35,767 bases of DNA from Bryobacterales bacterium (GCA_025350625.1 JANXXL010000186.1:1-35767); one strand, 5' to 3'; positions 24,916 to 33,900 are shown, counted from the stretch's first letter. Numbers and translations are program-made. The notes: generated from the letters alone by a model not told the origin.

Positions 24916-26201
24916 CACCGAATTGGCCCGCGCGTCCTCCAGACCATACGCAAAGCGCGGGGAAGCGTAAATGTCGTGCCGCTTACCAAAAAAGTAGCCA
25001 CGCCGGGTAGCTCCGGCAATGTGATTGTTTCCTCTTTGGCCTGAATTCCAGGCCGATCGCTCACCAGAACCTGCTCGAAGAATGCCGGTTGGAGTCCGGG
25101 ATTCTTATCTATACGCAGCAGATCGGCGTAAAACGGCAGCGATCCCCCTGGCGCATCCACTTCGGTAAATTCAAGTCCCAGGATGAAGGCTCCGCCCTCT
25201 GGGGATCGCTCGAGACGCCGGATGCGCCCCCGGACTACCGAACCACGTGGTATTACGATCCTGCCTTTACGCAGCACATCGCTGGACACCATACCTTCGA
25301 TTAGGGCGCCGACCGAGTCCAAGTCTGAAATCGATGTTATGAGTTCGACAGTGACTAACAACGAGGCCGGAACATTTTGGCCGGCGCCATCCGCCGTGTT
25401 GGGGATTGAAGCCTGCAGGGGCTCTTCCGGTTTTGGATCGAAACGGAGGTCGCTGTGCGCTGAATACGCATGGCAGTGGGTAAAGTCGAGGCGATTGTAG
25501 CTCTCCATCCCCGTGGCGTGGAGCATATGCAAATCCGCCTGTTGCGCCAGCAGCACATTATCGTCGCCGATCCGCATACGAGCGTAGTTCACGTTCTCGC
25601 TCGCCTCTGCCAGCGGTAAGGAGGCCGGGATCTCCGCGACGCGAGACTTCAACCGGATGAGATCGAGGGATTGCGGATCGGCCCAGAAGGAACCTTCCTC
25701 GCCAACCGTGCCGTCACCGCCTGGGATGGAAATCCTGAATGCGTTCAGCAAGCGCCGCAAGCTGAAGTCATATCGAACGGCCGTCCGGCCACCCAGGTTT
25801 TCCTCGCCGCGATAAGTGAAGGTAGCTGCCTCGAGGATGTTGCTCAGGGTCGCCGCAAAAGCTCCATTTCCCATCATTCCGCTGCCGATAAACTTGCCGG
25901 GATCGTCCACGCTCAAGTTTCGATCGCCGGGCAAGCCGTACCATTCCCGGTGATTGCTGTAAACGATTTCGAGCCGGACCGCGTCGAGCGCCGTTAACTG
26001 ACTCGGGGACTGAGAGCGAGAACGAGGATTGTTGCGGAAGCGCGAGACAGTTTCAAGACACGTATAGTTCGGTATGCGAGAGAGTTCCTCGTGCATGTGA
26101 AACTTGATACGCGCCAACAACTGGAGCTCGGGAGTGACGCCCTGCGAAGTTCCGACAGAGGCCAGCGCCAGCGAAACTCCAGCAAATTTCCACAAGCTCA
26201 T
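24915..26201 (-). CDS. Secreted protein of unknown function, PNYTCLET type
   Basis: A 428-residue protein with a signal peptide (LWKFAGVSLALASVGTSQG). It opens ARIKFHMHEELSRIPNYTCLETVSRF, a segment I recognise from many uncharacterised acidobacterial exported proteins. The middle contains FSLRRLLNAFRI and a GSFWADPQSLDLIRLK strand pattern, as in outer-membrane lipoprotein-sorting-like (LolA-like) beta sheets. The last third has VIPRGSVVRGRIRRLE, recalling the beta-barrel domain of TrbI/VirB10-like proteins. The fold assignments are inference and no catalytic residues are evident. ATG 26201 is preceded by GGAG nine bases upstream. Confidence 0.75.
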   Translation of the reverse strand: MSLWKFAGVSLALASVGTSQGVTPELQLLARIKFHMHEELSRIPNYTCLETVSRFRNNPRSRSQSPSQLTALDAVRLEIVYSNHREWYGLPGDRNLSVDDPGKFIGSGMMGNGAFAATLSNILEAATFTYRGEENLGGRTAVRYDFSLRRLLNAFRISIPGGDGTVGEEGSFWADPQSLDLIRLKSRVAEIPASLPLAEASENVNYARMRIGDDNVLLAQQADLHMLHATGMESYNRLDFTHCHAYSAHSDLRFDPKPEEPLQASIPNTADGAGQNVPASLLVTVELITSISDLDSVGALIEGMVSSDVLRKGRIVIPRGSVVRGRIRRLERSPEGGAFILGLEFTEVDAPGGSLPFYADLLRIDKNPGLQPAFFEQVLVSDRPGIQAKEETITLPELPGVATFLVSGTTFTLPRALRMVWRTRGPIR

Positions 26202-26459
26202 TGGAATCGCTCCGGTTCATCGACTCGGCTCGTAACGGCCTCCTGGGTCACGCGCGATCAAATTCTTCCGAAATATTATCGCCCCTGTCTTTGCGGCTGA
26301 AGGGTTTATCATACTCTACCCCGCCAACACCCGGTGGGCAGGGAACCAACCGTCCAAATCGATAAATCCAGCGCCGTGAGACCTGCGCAGCCAAATCGGC
26401 CGAGCCATTTACCGGCAAGCCGCGGGAAGGTTTAGGATGATAGTATCCGCTGCGATTAA

Positions 26460-27818
26460 ATGAAGAGACTCATTCTCCTGTTGGCGCTGGGCATAAGTTA
26501 CGCGCAGGCCCTTGATTACAGCATCCAGACGAGCGGACCCCAGCACGTAACGCCGGGGCACTACTTCTTTTTCCAGGTGACTGGCACTGTCACGAGCGGC
26601 ACTGACGAAAATGCAACGCCGGTCATTGCCGGATTGCCCGCCGGGGCGGCCGCCTCGTTTCCGAACATGCTGAAGTTCTGCTGTGGAAAGTTCTTATGGA
26701 CGATAACCGGGCAGACTCCGGTCAAAATAGAAACGACGACAGGGACTCCCGCGGGCACTTATCCACTCACCATCACCTATACCAGCAAGAGTGGTGTGAC
26801 GCGATCGGCAAAGCACGTACTCACCGTCGATCCGGCGCCCGCCGCTTTGCCGCTAGCCGCGTTCCCTCCCGATGTGCCGCTGGCGGGGGTCGGCCAGTGG
26901 AAAGGGAACATGGTTGCGTATGGGAAGACTCATTGCGTGCCCACGGAACTGGCCACGTATGAAGGGTTCGTCTGGTATTACGACGGAACCCGGATCTATT
27001 ACCAGATCGCGGACTACACGAAGGACCCAAAGTGGACCGAGTGCGCCAGCGCTCTCGATGCGTTTTACCGCAACTACGTGCTTACCAACAAGGGCAACAT
27101 TCAGGGATGGCGGGTGTTCCCGCACGGCTTGTCGATGAATTTTTCCCGAACCGGCAACGCTGCGGATAAAACTGCCCTGCTGGCTCTCTTGAGTAACGGA
27201 CACGCCAACTTTTCCAACGTCGCCCTGGTGATCGACTGGATGTTATCGCGCGAGATTTCTTACGGGCTGGAGACTCATCTGGCCGCTGAATCCTTAGGCA
27301 ACCCCCGAAATTCAAATTTCCAAAACGTCGTAGAGATTCTATTTGGCCATTTCGATCAATGGTTTCTGACGCAGAATGCACTCTACACGCAGCCGTTCAT
27401 GGTGGCGCTGGCATCGGAAGCAATGATTGACTACTTCGACGCAACCGGGGATGTTCGGGTGCCTCCGCTGCTGAAGCTGGCGGCGGATCAGTTGTGGGCG
27501 GTATCCTGGGACGCTGCGAGCCAGAGCTTTTGGTATTACAACAATAACGGCACGCCTGCTTCGCCGGTGTGCAGCTCCCAGAGCGATACCAAACCGTGCA
27601 AGATGACGAGTCCGGATCTAAACCTGCTGATCGTTCCGCTGTATGGCTGGGTCTACCAGCACACCGGACTCAAGATTTACCGCGATCGCGGGGATCGAAT
27701 ATTTAAGGCCGGCGTTTCTCAAGCGTACCTCGAAGGCGGCAAGCAGTTTGCTCAAAACTATCGCTGGAGCGGCAAGTATGTGGAATGGAGAAAGGCTCCG
27801 GTTGCAGGCAACCGATAA
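26460..27818 (+). CDS. Secreted protein: Ig-like domain plus helical barrel-like domain, unknown function
   Basis: A 452-residue protein with a signal peptide (MKRLILLLALGISYAQA). Residues about 18-128 form an Ig-like beta domain (YSIQTSGPQHVTPGHYFFF ... GTPAGTYPLTITYTSKSG ... KHVLTVDPAPA). The rest is helix-rich with many Trp/Tyr residues (TYEGFVWYYDGTRIYYQIA, VIDWMLSREISYGLETHLA, QLWAVSWDAASQSFWYYNN), reminiscent of alpha/alpha-barrel glycan-active proteins, though I see no family signature. No Shine-Dalgarno sequence precedes ATG 26460; TAGTAT at 26441-26446 could be a -10, giving a very short leader. A role in binding or degrading polysaccharide is a guess. Confidence 0.72.
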   Translation: MKRLILLLALGISYAQALDYSIQTSGPQHVTPGHYFFFQVTGTVTSGTDENATPVIAGLPAGAAASFPNMLKFCCGKFLWTITGQTPVKIETTTGTPAGTYPLTITYTSKSGVTRSAKHVLTVDPAPAALPLAAFPPDVPLAGVGQWKGNMVAYGKTHCVPTELATYEGFVWYYDGTRIYYQIADYTKDPKWTECASALDAFYRNYVLTNKGNIQGWRVFPHGLSMNFSRTGNAADKTALLALLSNGHANFSNVALVIDWMLSREISYGLETHLAAESLGNPRNSNFQNVVEILFGHFDQWFLTQNALYTQPFMVALASEAMIDYFDATGDVRVPPLLKLAADQLWAVSWDAASQSFWYYNNNGTPASPVCSSQSDTKPCKMTSPDLNLLIVPLYGWVYQHTGLKIYRDRGDRIFKAGVSQAYLEGGKQFAQNYRWSGKYVEWRKAPVAGNR

Positions 27819-27866
27819 GTTACTTACCGACGCTTGCTGTCTCAATGAATGGTGGCTGAAGGTCTT

Positions 27867-27944
27867 TGGTCGGGCCGCCGGGATTTGAACCCGGGACCTC
27901 TTGCACCCCAAGCAAGCGCGCTAGCCAGGCTGCGCCACGGCCCG
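27867..27944 (-). tRNA. tRNA-Pro(GGG)
   Basis: Read on the minus strand this is a full cloverleaf: acceptor CGGGCCG/CGGCCCG, discriminator A, encoded CCA (27867-27869), anticodon stem CTTGC/GCAAG with loop TTGGGGT giving anticodon GGG (27907-27909), and T-loop GGTTCAAATCC. It reads CCC proline codons. Confidence 0.96.
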
Positions 27945-28153
27945 AAAAATTGCAACAGATTCGACAAGGGAACGCCCGCTCACCTTAGATCTACATCTCG
28001 AAAACTTTATCGAGCGTTCACCAGGCAGCGAGTGTCCCTGAAGGGGGTCACTCCACCCACTCTAGCATGGCTACCAAAGGAGCCGGCCAGCTGACGGCAG
28101 CCTCGCCCAAGCCAATTGACACAGCCGCCACCATCATGCGAGAATCCAACCGC

Positions 28154-29704
28154 ATGACGAGCCGCCTTGTTAGCGTCTGCGTGGCCCTGGCTGCCTTCCC
28201 CGCGTTCGCGCAGTCACAGCGCTGCGAAGAACTGAACCATCTTACGCTGCCGGGAATCTCCATCCGCTCCGCGACGCCCGTGGCCGCGGGCGCTTTCGGT
28301 CCGGGAAACGTTGCTCCGCGCCAGGTCCCCTCGTTTTGCAGGGTAATCGCCACCGTCCTGCCCGAAGTAGGCTTCGAAGTCTGGCTGCCCGCGCAATGGA
28401 ACCGCAAATACATCGGCGTCGGCAACGGCGGTTTAGCCGGCAACATTGTTTACACCGCCATGTTTGACCCGGTGAATCGCGGCTACGCCGTCAGCAGCAC
28501 CGACACCGGCCACCTCGGCGCGAATACCAATGATGGAACCTGGGCGATCGGTCACATGGACCGGATCATTAATTACGGCCAGCGCGGCGTCCACGAAATG
28601 GCTTTGGCGAGCAAGGCCATCATCAAAGCGTTTTACACCGCACCGCCCGCGCACTCTTATTTTCAAGGCTGCTCGTATGGCGGCAAGCAGGCGCTGACCG
28701 AAGTGCAGCGCTACCCCAACGATTTCGATGGCGTGATCGCGGGCGATCCCGCTAATTGGCTGACCCGCCATTACTCCAGCGGCCACATTTGGATGGCGCA
28801 AGCGGTCGAAGGCGACGGCTGGCTTCCGCCCAACAAAGTGCAATTGCTCGCCGACGTGGTCAACGCTGCCTGCGATGTGCTCGACGGCGTCAAGGATGGT
28901 GTGCTGAACGATCCACGCCGCTGCCATTTCGATCCGGCACTTCTCCAATGCAAGAACGGTGATTCCCCCGGTTGTTTGACCGGCGCTCAGGTGGCGGCGG
29001 TTCGCAAGATCTGGGCCGGGCCGCGCGATGCCGAAGGGCAGCAGCTTTATCCGGGTCTTGAGCCCGGCGGCGAGGCAGGTCCGGGAGGCTGGGTGCAATG
29101 GGTTACCGGAACTTCCCCCGGCTTTGGCGGCCATACCGGCCTGGGTCTGCCTTTCATGAAATACATTGTGTACGAGAATCCCCAATGGGATTACCGAACA
29201 CTGCGCTACGACCCGCCCGCGCCGGGTCTGGAGAGCGATGTTGAATACATCGACGATAAAGTGGGCCGGATCTTCAACGCCATCGATCCCGATCTGCGCC
29301 CATTTCGGGCCAATGGAGGCAAACTTCTTCAGTATCATGGATGGTCCGATCCCGATATTCCGCCCATCAACAGCATTAACTATTACGAGAGCGTAGTGCG
29401 CAGAGTGGGACGCCGTAGCACCTATTCGTTGCGCGACACCAAGGAGTTTTATCGCCTGTTCATGGTACCGGGAATGCAGCACTGTACTGGCGGCCCGGGC
29501 GCCACTCGTTTCGATGCGCTGAGCGCGCTCGAACAATGGGTGGAGCAGGGCAAACCGCCGGAACAAATCGTTGCCGGCCGCGTCACCAACGGCTTGGTGG
29601 ATCGGACGCGCCCGCTCTGCGCGTACCCCCAGGAAGCAAAGTACAAAGGCTCGGGAAGCATAGACGACGCCGCGAACTTCGCCTGCGCGCTGCCTAAAGA
29701 ATGA
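28154..29704 (+). CDS. Tannase/feruloyl-esterase family enzyme
   Basis: A 516-residue exported serine esterase of the tannase family, which hydrolyses esters of gallic, ferulic or related phenolic acids. Signal peptide: LVSVCVALAAFPAFAQ. The family CS-D-HC motif is complete: Cys173-Ser174 in GCSYGGKQ, Asp399 in HGWSDPDIPP, and His443-Cys444 in VPGMQHCTGG; the two cysteines form the disulfide that ties Ser and His together. The calcium loop CDVLDGVKDGVLND (240-253) is present. Start ATG 28154 places the signal peptide first; ATG 28136 adds six residues and is possible, while 28067 is too far upstream. The stop overlaps the next start (ATGA), coupling a small protein. Confidence 0.93.
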   Translation: MTSRLVSVCVALAAFPAFAQSQRCEELNHLTLPGISIRSATPVAAGAFGPGNVAPRQVPSFCRVIATVLPEVGFEVWLPAQWNRKYIGVGNGGLAGNIVYTAMFDPVNRGYAVSSTDTGHLGANTNDGTWAIGHMDRIINYGQRGVHEMALASKAIIKAFYTAPPAHSYFQGCSYGGKQALTEVQRYPNDFDGVIAGDPANWLTRHYSSGHIWMAQAVEGDGWLPPNKVQLLADVVNAACDVLDGVKDGVLNDPRRCHFDPALLQCKNGDSPGCLTGAQVAAVRKIWAGPRDAEGQQLYPGLEPGGEAGPGGWVQWVTGTSPGFGGHTGLGLPFMKYIVYENPQWDYRTLRYDPPAPGLESDVEYIDDKVGRIFNAIDPDLRPFRANGGKLLQYHGWSDPDIPPINSINYYESVVRRVGRRSTYSLRDTKEFYRLFMVPGMQHCTGGPGATRFDALSALEQWVEQGKPPEQIVAGRVTNGLVDRTRPLCAYPQEAKYKGSGSIDDAANFACALPKE

Positions 29705-30051
29705 CCGAACTCCGGCGCCACGTCCTGGTATGGGTCGCAGCGGAATTTCTCGAATCGGAGGGAATGCTGCACATCCTTCATGAATGCGGCGCCATCCCGA
29801 GCCAGGCGAAAGACTGGGAGAAGATCGTCGAAGGCGCCGAAGACTCCGGCGGGTTCGCGCTCAGCGGCAAACTGGTAGACCCCAATCACGGCGCCGGGAT
29901 TTGGATTGCCCCGGTCGAGGATCCGGGTCTCGAAATCATGATTCCCTGGCATTTTATCCGTAGCGTGGTGACCGCAGAGGAAGAGCGGCAGATCAAAATC
30001 TTCGGTCTGGCTCGCGCGAATTCCAAGCCACTCGTCAAGCCCGCTGAATAG
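29701..30051 (+). CDS. Small cytoplasmic protein coupled to the tannase gene, unknown function
   Basis: A 116-residue soluble protein with no signal peptide or recognised domain. It looks like a small alpha/beta protein (AAEFLESEGMLHILHECG helix, then GIWIAPVEDPGLEIMIPWHFIRSVV strands). It starts inside the tannase stop codon (ATGA at 29701-29704), so it depends on tannase translation, an odd pairing because one product is exported and the other is not. It ends 20 bases from the convergent dienelactone hydrolase remnant. Confidence 0.65.
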   Translation: MTELRRHVLVWVAAEFLESEGMLHILHECGAIPSQAKDWEKIVEGAEDSGGFALSGKLVDPNHGAGIWIAPVEDPGLEIMIPWHFIRSVVTAEEERQIKIFGLARANSKPLVKPAE

Positions 30052-30071
30052 ATTCGCAGGAGCGCGGGGGT

Positions 30072-30796
30072 TCAGCCGGTGTGATTCTTCAAGAATGCGA
30101 GGGTGAGCGCCCAAGCCTCGCGTGCGGCGTTGGAGTTGTGGCTGGCGCGGAGATCGCAGAAAAAGCCATGGTCGGCGTCGGAGAATTCGGCACTGACGAA
30201 GGGTTTATTCGCCGCACGCATTGCCTGCGTCACCTGCTGAACGTTTTCCGGCTTGATGAAGCCGTCGAGGCCGCCCCAGCAATAGAGCATGGGCGCGTGT
30301 ATTTCTGCGAACCGGTCAAGCAAATTGATTTTATAGGACGGATGCGGAGCGATGCCGCTGCCGTAATACGACACTGCGCATGTGACCGGCGTCGTCATGG
30401 CGGATAAACAGGCCACCCGACCGCCCATGCAGAAGCCAATCGAAGCGACCGGAAGTTTCGCGCCGGCGGAGTTTTGAAGCCAGTCAAAAGTGGCGCGAAT
30501 ATCCGCGGTCAACCCATCGTCGGTGATGGCCTGCGCGTGGGCGCGCCCAGGAGCCATGTCGCTATAACCGCTTTCAAATTAGGACCGGTGCGGTGGAACA
30601 ACTCTGGCGCAATTGCCAGGTAACCTTCGCGCGCACAGCGCTCGGTGACTTCGCGGATGTGTCGATTGACCCCGAAAATTTCCTGGAACACCATAACGCC
30701 GGCCGTAAGGTGAGGATATTCGGGACGAGCAACGAAGGCGCGCATGGACGTTCCGTCCAGGACGGGAAGCTTTACGAATTCGGTGTGGATTATCAT
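30072..30796 (-). pseudogene. Dienelactone hydrolase family gene interrupted by one frameshift
   Basis: Two overlapping minus-strand frames together make one complete dienelactone hydrolase. The 5' part (from ATG 30796; a GTG at 30817 is the alternative) reads KLPVLDGTSMRAFVARPE, VMVFQEIFGVNRHIREV and GYLAIAPELFHRTGPNLKAV. The 3' part continues in the next frame as YSDMAPGRAHAQAITDDGL and carries the whole triad: Cys in GFCMGGR, Asp in CWGGLDGFIKPE, His in DADHGFF. Restoring a single base in the minus-strand run GTTATA (plus 30563-30568) joins them exactly at the conserved YSD. It is either a real inactivation or a sequencing/assembly error. An ATG at 30557 could restart the catalytic part, but without the N-terminal strands. 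Confidence 0.85.
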
Positions 30797-31046
30797 TTTG
30801 TCGAGGTTGTGCCGCACTCATGTCCCATTTTGCAGACTAGAAACCCAGATATTAGCCGCGCAAAACGGCTTAGACGACCGACACCGTCTCGAAAAATCGA
30901 TGACTCTTCTGGGGGAATGCTCAGTCCGACTTCGTCAATCTGTTGAAAACGCAACGGCGAAGGCCTCTCTCCCGGCGCTGCTCCGGATCGGCACGATACG
31001 TGATACTATTTTCGCTATTCTGGCTAAGCCCCAAATTTCGAGCGAG

Positions 31047-31841
31047 ATGCCGCTTCGCGGACCGGCGGACCCGTCCCTGGGGGGAATTTCTTGCGTCTTC
31101 CCGGTCCATAACGAATCTTTCATTATCGAACAGACCATTCGAAATTACTTCGCGGAATTTGAGGGCCGAGTTACCGACTTTGAATTCGTAGTCTGTGAGG
31201 ATGGCAGCACCGACGACACCAAAATCGTACTGGAGCGCCTCGCCAAAGACCTTCCCATCCGGGTCTACATGAGCGATGAGCGCTTGGGCTACGGCTCCGC
31301 GGTAATTGACGCCGTATCCCGCGCGACGAAACCCTGGGTTTTCGTCGTCGATTCCGACTATCAGTTCGCCGCCATCGATTTTTGGCGACTGGAGCCGCAC
31401 CGCCGGAACCAGGATGTCATCCTGGGCATGAAAGCGCCCCGCAAAGACCCGTTTTACCGCATTTTCTTGTCCTACGGTTACAACTGGCTGCTGCGCTTCT
31501 TCTTCAAACTTCCCTATCGGGATATGGACACGGGTTTCCGGCTGATTCGCCGGGAGATCATCCAAGAGATCGCGCCCGACATTAAATACTTATCGTTTTT
31601 CACTGCGGAATTTGTGGTCCGCGCGCACTATGCGGGCTATCGCATTCTGGAAGTTCCGGTGCGCCACTACGCCCGCAAGATCGGCAGCACTACTGTTTTC
31701 TACGTTTCGAAGTTGTTCCTGATATGCTTCGACCAATTCGCCGGCATTCTGCGCATGCGAGCTGAGTTCAAGAGGCGAGGCCTTTTCGAGCGGGCGCATC
31801 CGCCTGAGCCGGCATCTGGTTTGGAGGACCACGGCAGTTGA
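31047..31841 (+). CDS. Family 2 glycosyltransferase (dolichol/undecaprenyl-phosphate sugar transferase-like)
   Basis: A GT-A fold transferase: ISCVFPVHNESFIIEQTI (nucleotide-binding strand), VVCEDGSTDDT, SDERLGYGSAV, the DxD motif in FVVDSDYQF, and DMDTGFRLIRREII, as in DPM1/GtrB-like enzymes. A C-terminal hydrophobic patch (TTVFYVSKLFLICFDQFAGIL) may touch the membrane. The start is uncertain: ATG 31047 gives the usual short lead-in (264 residues) and lies about 40 bases after a TACTAT -10-like hexamer (31004-31009). ATG 30900 (313 residues) is the alternative, and the frame is open to 30744. It is coupled to the following membrane protein by TTGA (31838-31841). Confidence 0.85.
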   Translation: MPLRGPADPSLGGISCVFPVHNESFIIEQTIRNYFAEFEGRVTDFEFVVCEDGSTDDTKIVLERLAKDLPIRVYMSDERLGYGSAVIDAVSRATKPWVFVVDSDYQFAAIDFWRLEPHRRNQDVILGMKAPRKDPFYRIFLSYGYNWLLRFFFKLPYRDMDTGFRLIRREIIQEIAPDIKYLSFFTAEFVVRAHYAGYRILEVPVRHYARKIGSTTVFYVSKLFLICFDQFAGILRMRAEFKRRGLFERAHPPEPASGLEDHGS

Positions 31842-33799
31842 TCGAGGTTCAGTCCCCCATCGCACATCCGCGGGAGCCGGCGATTCTAAGCTTTGCCCGG
31901 AGTGCGCTGTGGACCGGCGAAGGCCTTACGTTCGGCCGCATGTTGTTATACGGGGCGATGGTGTGCTTCGTCTATAGCGTGCTGGCCGTGCTGATACACG
32001 GGGTCACTTTAGATCAGGACCTGGTGCCGGCGCAGGTAATAGCTGGCGCCGTCCACTACCCTCCCGGTCATCCTCATGGAATCTTTTATCCACGCGTCTT
32101 CAATCTCCCCACTTATTTTCTAGCGGGGCTATGGAAGTTGATACCCAGCGCGGTATTCCTTTCGGCGCTGCGCAATTGCGTATTCGTATTCTTAAGCGTG
32201 TTTGTGCCGTTCGCGATGACGGTGGTGCTTACCCACCGCCCCGGTTGGGGATTTATAGCGGCTACGCTCAGTCTTTCTGAAACCGCACGCGAATTCCAAG
32301 GCACCTATCCGATATTTTTTTACCCGGAGTTCGCTAGCGACGGGCATATCGGCGCGCATATGGCGGTCCTGATCGTGGTGTTGCTGCTAGGCGGCGCATG
32401 GCGATGGGGCGGTTTTTTTCTGGGACTGCTGCCTGCCATCCATCCCACCATGGCGGCGATTGTCTGGCCCTGGAGTATTTGCTATTTTTACCTGGCCGCT
32501 CACCGAATCGCCGCCGGGGAAAAGCGGCGTCTCTACCTCTTCATCTGCGGCGGATTGGCCGTGTGCGGCGCACTGGCTTGCCTGGTGTTCTGGTCGGCCT
32601 CGAACGCAGGGTCACCCCCACCTTACGAAAGCCATGCGAACGGCGGGATTATCTACCATCTATTCGAGGCCACCACCGATACTCATCGGCGCCCCCTGCC
32701 CATGTCGTCGCTCGGCTATTCCATTCATCCCCTGGCGCTGTTCGCGTTAATCGGGCTTCTATTCTGGAAACCCCGCTCGGAATTCGGCGCGAGCGATGAG
32801 CGCGAGAAAGCGCTCGGACTGCTGGTGATCGGAATCCTGGTTTGGGCTTACGTCTATCTGGGATCGGCGTACTTTCACAATTCCAGTGGCCGGCTGGCGC
32901 AATGGGTCCAGATCTCGATGCCCGGCCGATTCTCCAACCTCACGGCCCTGCTGATTATTCCGCTGAGCATCGCGCAGATCGCGCGTTCCGATCGGGCGCC
33001 CATCCTCTGCACCGTGCTGCTTCTTCTGCAAGCGGGCTTCGGATTGTGGGATCGCGATTATTTAAGGATGAACCTGCTTTTCGTCATACTGGGCGCGGCT
33101 TTCGCGACCCACGCTTACCTTAGCGGGAAGGGGCTTGCACGCTGGAAGGCACTCCTCGCTCTTGGCATTGTCGCTGTACCGTCGGCATTCCTTTACTTCG
33201 CCCGAGGGGAGAAGGGAATCGTTTACCTGTGTTTCGGCCTTCTCCTCGCGACGGCAGTGTTCTATGCGCTGCGCGTCAATTTACCGAGGTGGAGTCTGGT
33301 CGCGTCGGTGCTCTTAGCCGTGGTCCCCTCTCTCGCAGTTCCCTTAAAGCAACTTGACGGGCAGCATATCACCCCGTACGACCATCAGTTAAGCGCCTGG
33401 CTCACAGAGCACGCGGCGCCCGACGAACCCATCATCACTCCCATGGGCCCGCTTTCGGAGTTCCAGCTAAAAACCGGACACCCGGTCATGATGGAGGTCG
33501 AGACCCTGTACTTGATGACGTACATGCCTGCGTTGGCGCCAGTCATCGGCGACATGGCACGCGACCTCTACGGAGTCGACTATTCGGATCCCTCCCAACT
33601 CGCGCGCGTGACCACGAATGGCCGGATCTTTCTTGGTTCCACGCCGGTATCAAAGGCCTGGCAATCGAAGACAGCCGAGGATTGGAAACATGCCGGTCAA
33701 AAATACAATTTTCGCCTGGTGCTTTCACTCAACATCGTTCCAATCCCCCTAAAACCGGTCCTTCCCGGACCCCGCTGGACGCTATACGTCATCGAGTAA
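31838..33799 (+). CDS. Polytopic membrane protein, GT-C-like, unknown function
   Basis: A 653-residue integral membrane protein with about eleven to thirteen hydrophobic helices up to residue 505, then a roughly 150-residue extracytoplasmic tail (HQLSAWLTEHAAPDEPIITP ... YVIE). An early loop between the first helices (VPAQVIAGAVHYPPGHPHG) sits where GT-C glycosyltransferases carry their acidic/His catalytic loop. The TTG start overlaps the GT2 stop and GGAGG lies at 31823-31827. With a DPM1-like GT2 immediately upstream, the natural reading is a lipid-linked sugar pathway: GT2 charges the carrier and this protein transfers the sugar outside. That is inference from order and topology. Confidence 0.75.
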   Translation: MIEVQSPIAHPREPAILSFARSALWTGEGLTFGRMLLYGAMVCFVYSVLAVLIHGVTLDQDLVPAQVIAGAVHYPPGHPHGIFYPRVFNLPTYFLAGLWKLIPSAVFLSALRNCVFVFLSVFVPFAMTVVLTHRPGWGFIAATLSLSETAREFQGTYPIFFYPEFASDGHIGAHMAVLIVVLLLGGAWRWGGFFLGLLPAIHPTMAAIVWPWSICYFYLAAHRIAAGEKRRLYLFICGGLAVCGALACLVFWSASNAGSPPPYESHANGGIIYHLFEATTDTHRRPLPMSSLGYSIHPLALFALIGLLFWKPRSEFGASDEREKALGLLVIGILVWAYVYLGSAYFHNSSGRLAQWVQISMPGRFSNLTALLIIPLSIAQIARSDRAPILCTVLLLLQAGFGLWDRDYLRMNLLFVILGAAFATHAYLSGKGLARWKALLALGIVAVPSAFLYFARGEKGIVYLCFGLLLATAVFYALRVNLPRWSLVASVLLAVVPSLAVPLKQLDGQHITPYDHQLSAWLTEHAAPDEPIITPMGPLSEFQLKTGHPVMMEVETLYLMTYMPALAPVIGDMARDLYGVDYSDPSQLARVTTNGRIFLGSTPVSKAWQSKTAEDWKHAGQKYNFRLVLSLNIVPIPLKPVLPGPRWTLYVIE

Positions 33800-33821
33800 A
33801 TCCTCGGCTTTTGCGCTGCGT

Positions 33822-33849
33822 TTGAAGGCGCTGATCCGCATGTTACTAT
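33822..33849 (+). promoter_or_regulatory. Probable original tRNA-Thr promoter, now driving a tRNA fragment
   Basis: TTGAAG (33822-33827), a 16-base spacer and TACTAT (33844-33849) precede the truncated tRNA-Thr 5' half by 11 bases. This is a better promoter than anything in front of the complete tRNA copy at 35552. Confidence 0.5.
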
Positions 33850-33853
33850 CAAG

Positions 33854-33900
33854 CAAACAGGCTGGCGTAGCTCAGTTGGTAGAGCATCTGATTTGTAATC
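33854..33900 (+). repeat. Left attachment-site repeat: truncated tRNA-Thr 5' half
   Basis: 47 bases identical to 35545-35591. From 33861 it is the tRNA-Thr acceptor 5' strand, D-arm and anticodon loop, ending two bases into the 3' side of the anticodon stem; then it diverges completely. It cannot form a tRNA because the variable loop, T-arm and acceptor 3' strand are missing. AGCATCT inside it can pair with AGATGCT just beyond the junction, so the chimeric transcript may fold into a hairpin. Confidence 0.85.

Noticed and set aside
27618..28094. Frames across 27849-28094 (+) and 27618-27911 (-)
   Set aside because: Both run through tRNA-Pro and show the usual tRNA-derived peptides (RRDLNPGPLAPQ, SRVQIPAARP).
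28433..29566. 377-residue minus-strand frame opposite the tannase gene
   Set aside because: No recognisable protein; the tannase reading has the full CS-D-HC motif.
30072..30557. The 3' part of the dienelactone hydrolase as a separate intact gene
   Set aside because: It lacks the N-terminal beta strands of the fold, and the missing part is present immediately upstream in another frame.
33861..33900. Left tRNA-Thr copy as a functional tRNA
   Set aside because: The sequence after the anticodon stem does not complete the stem, T-arm or acceptor.
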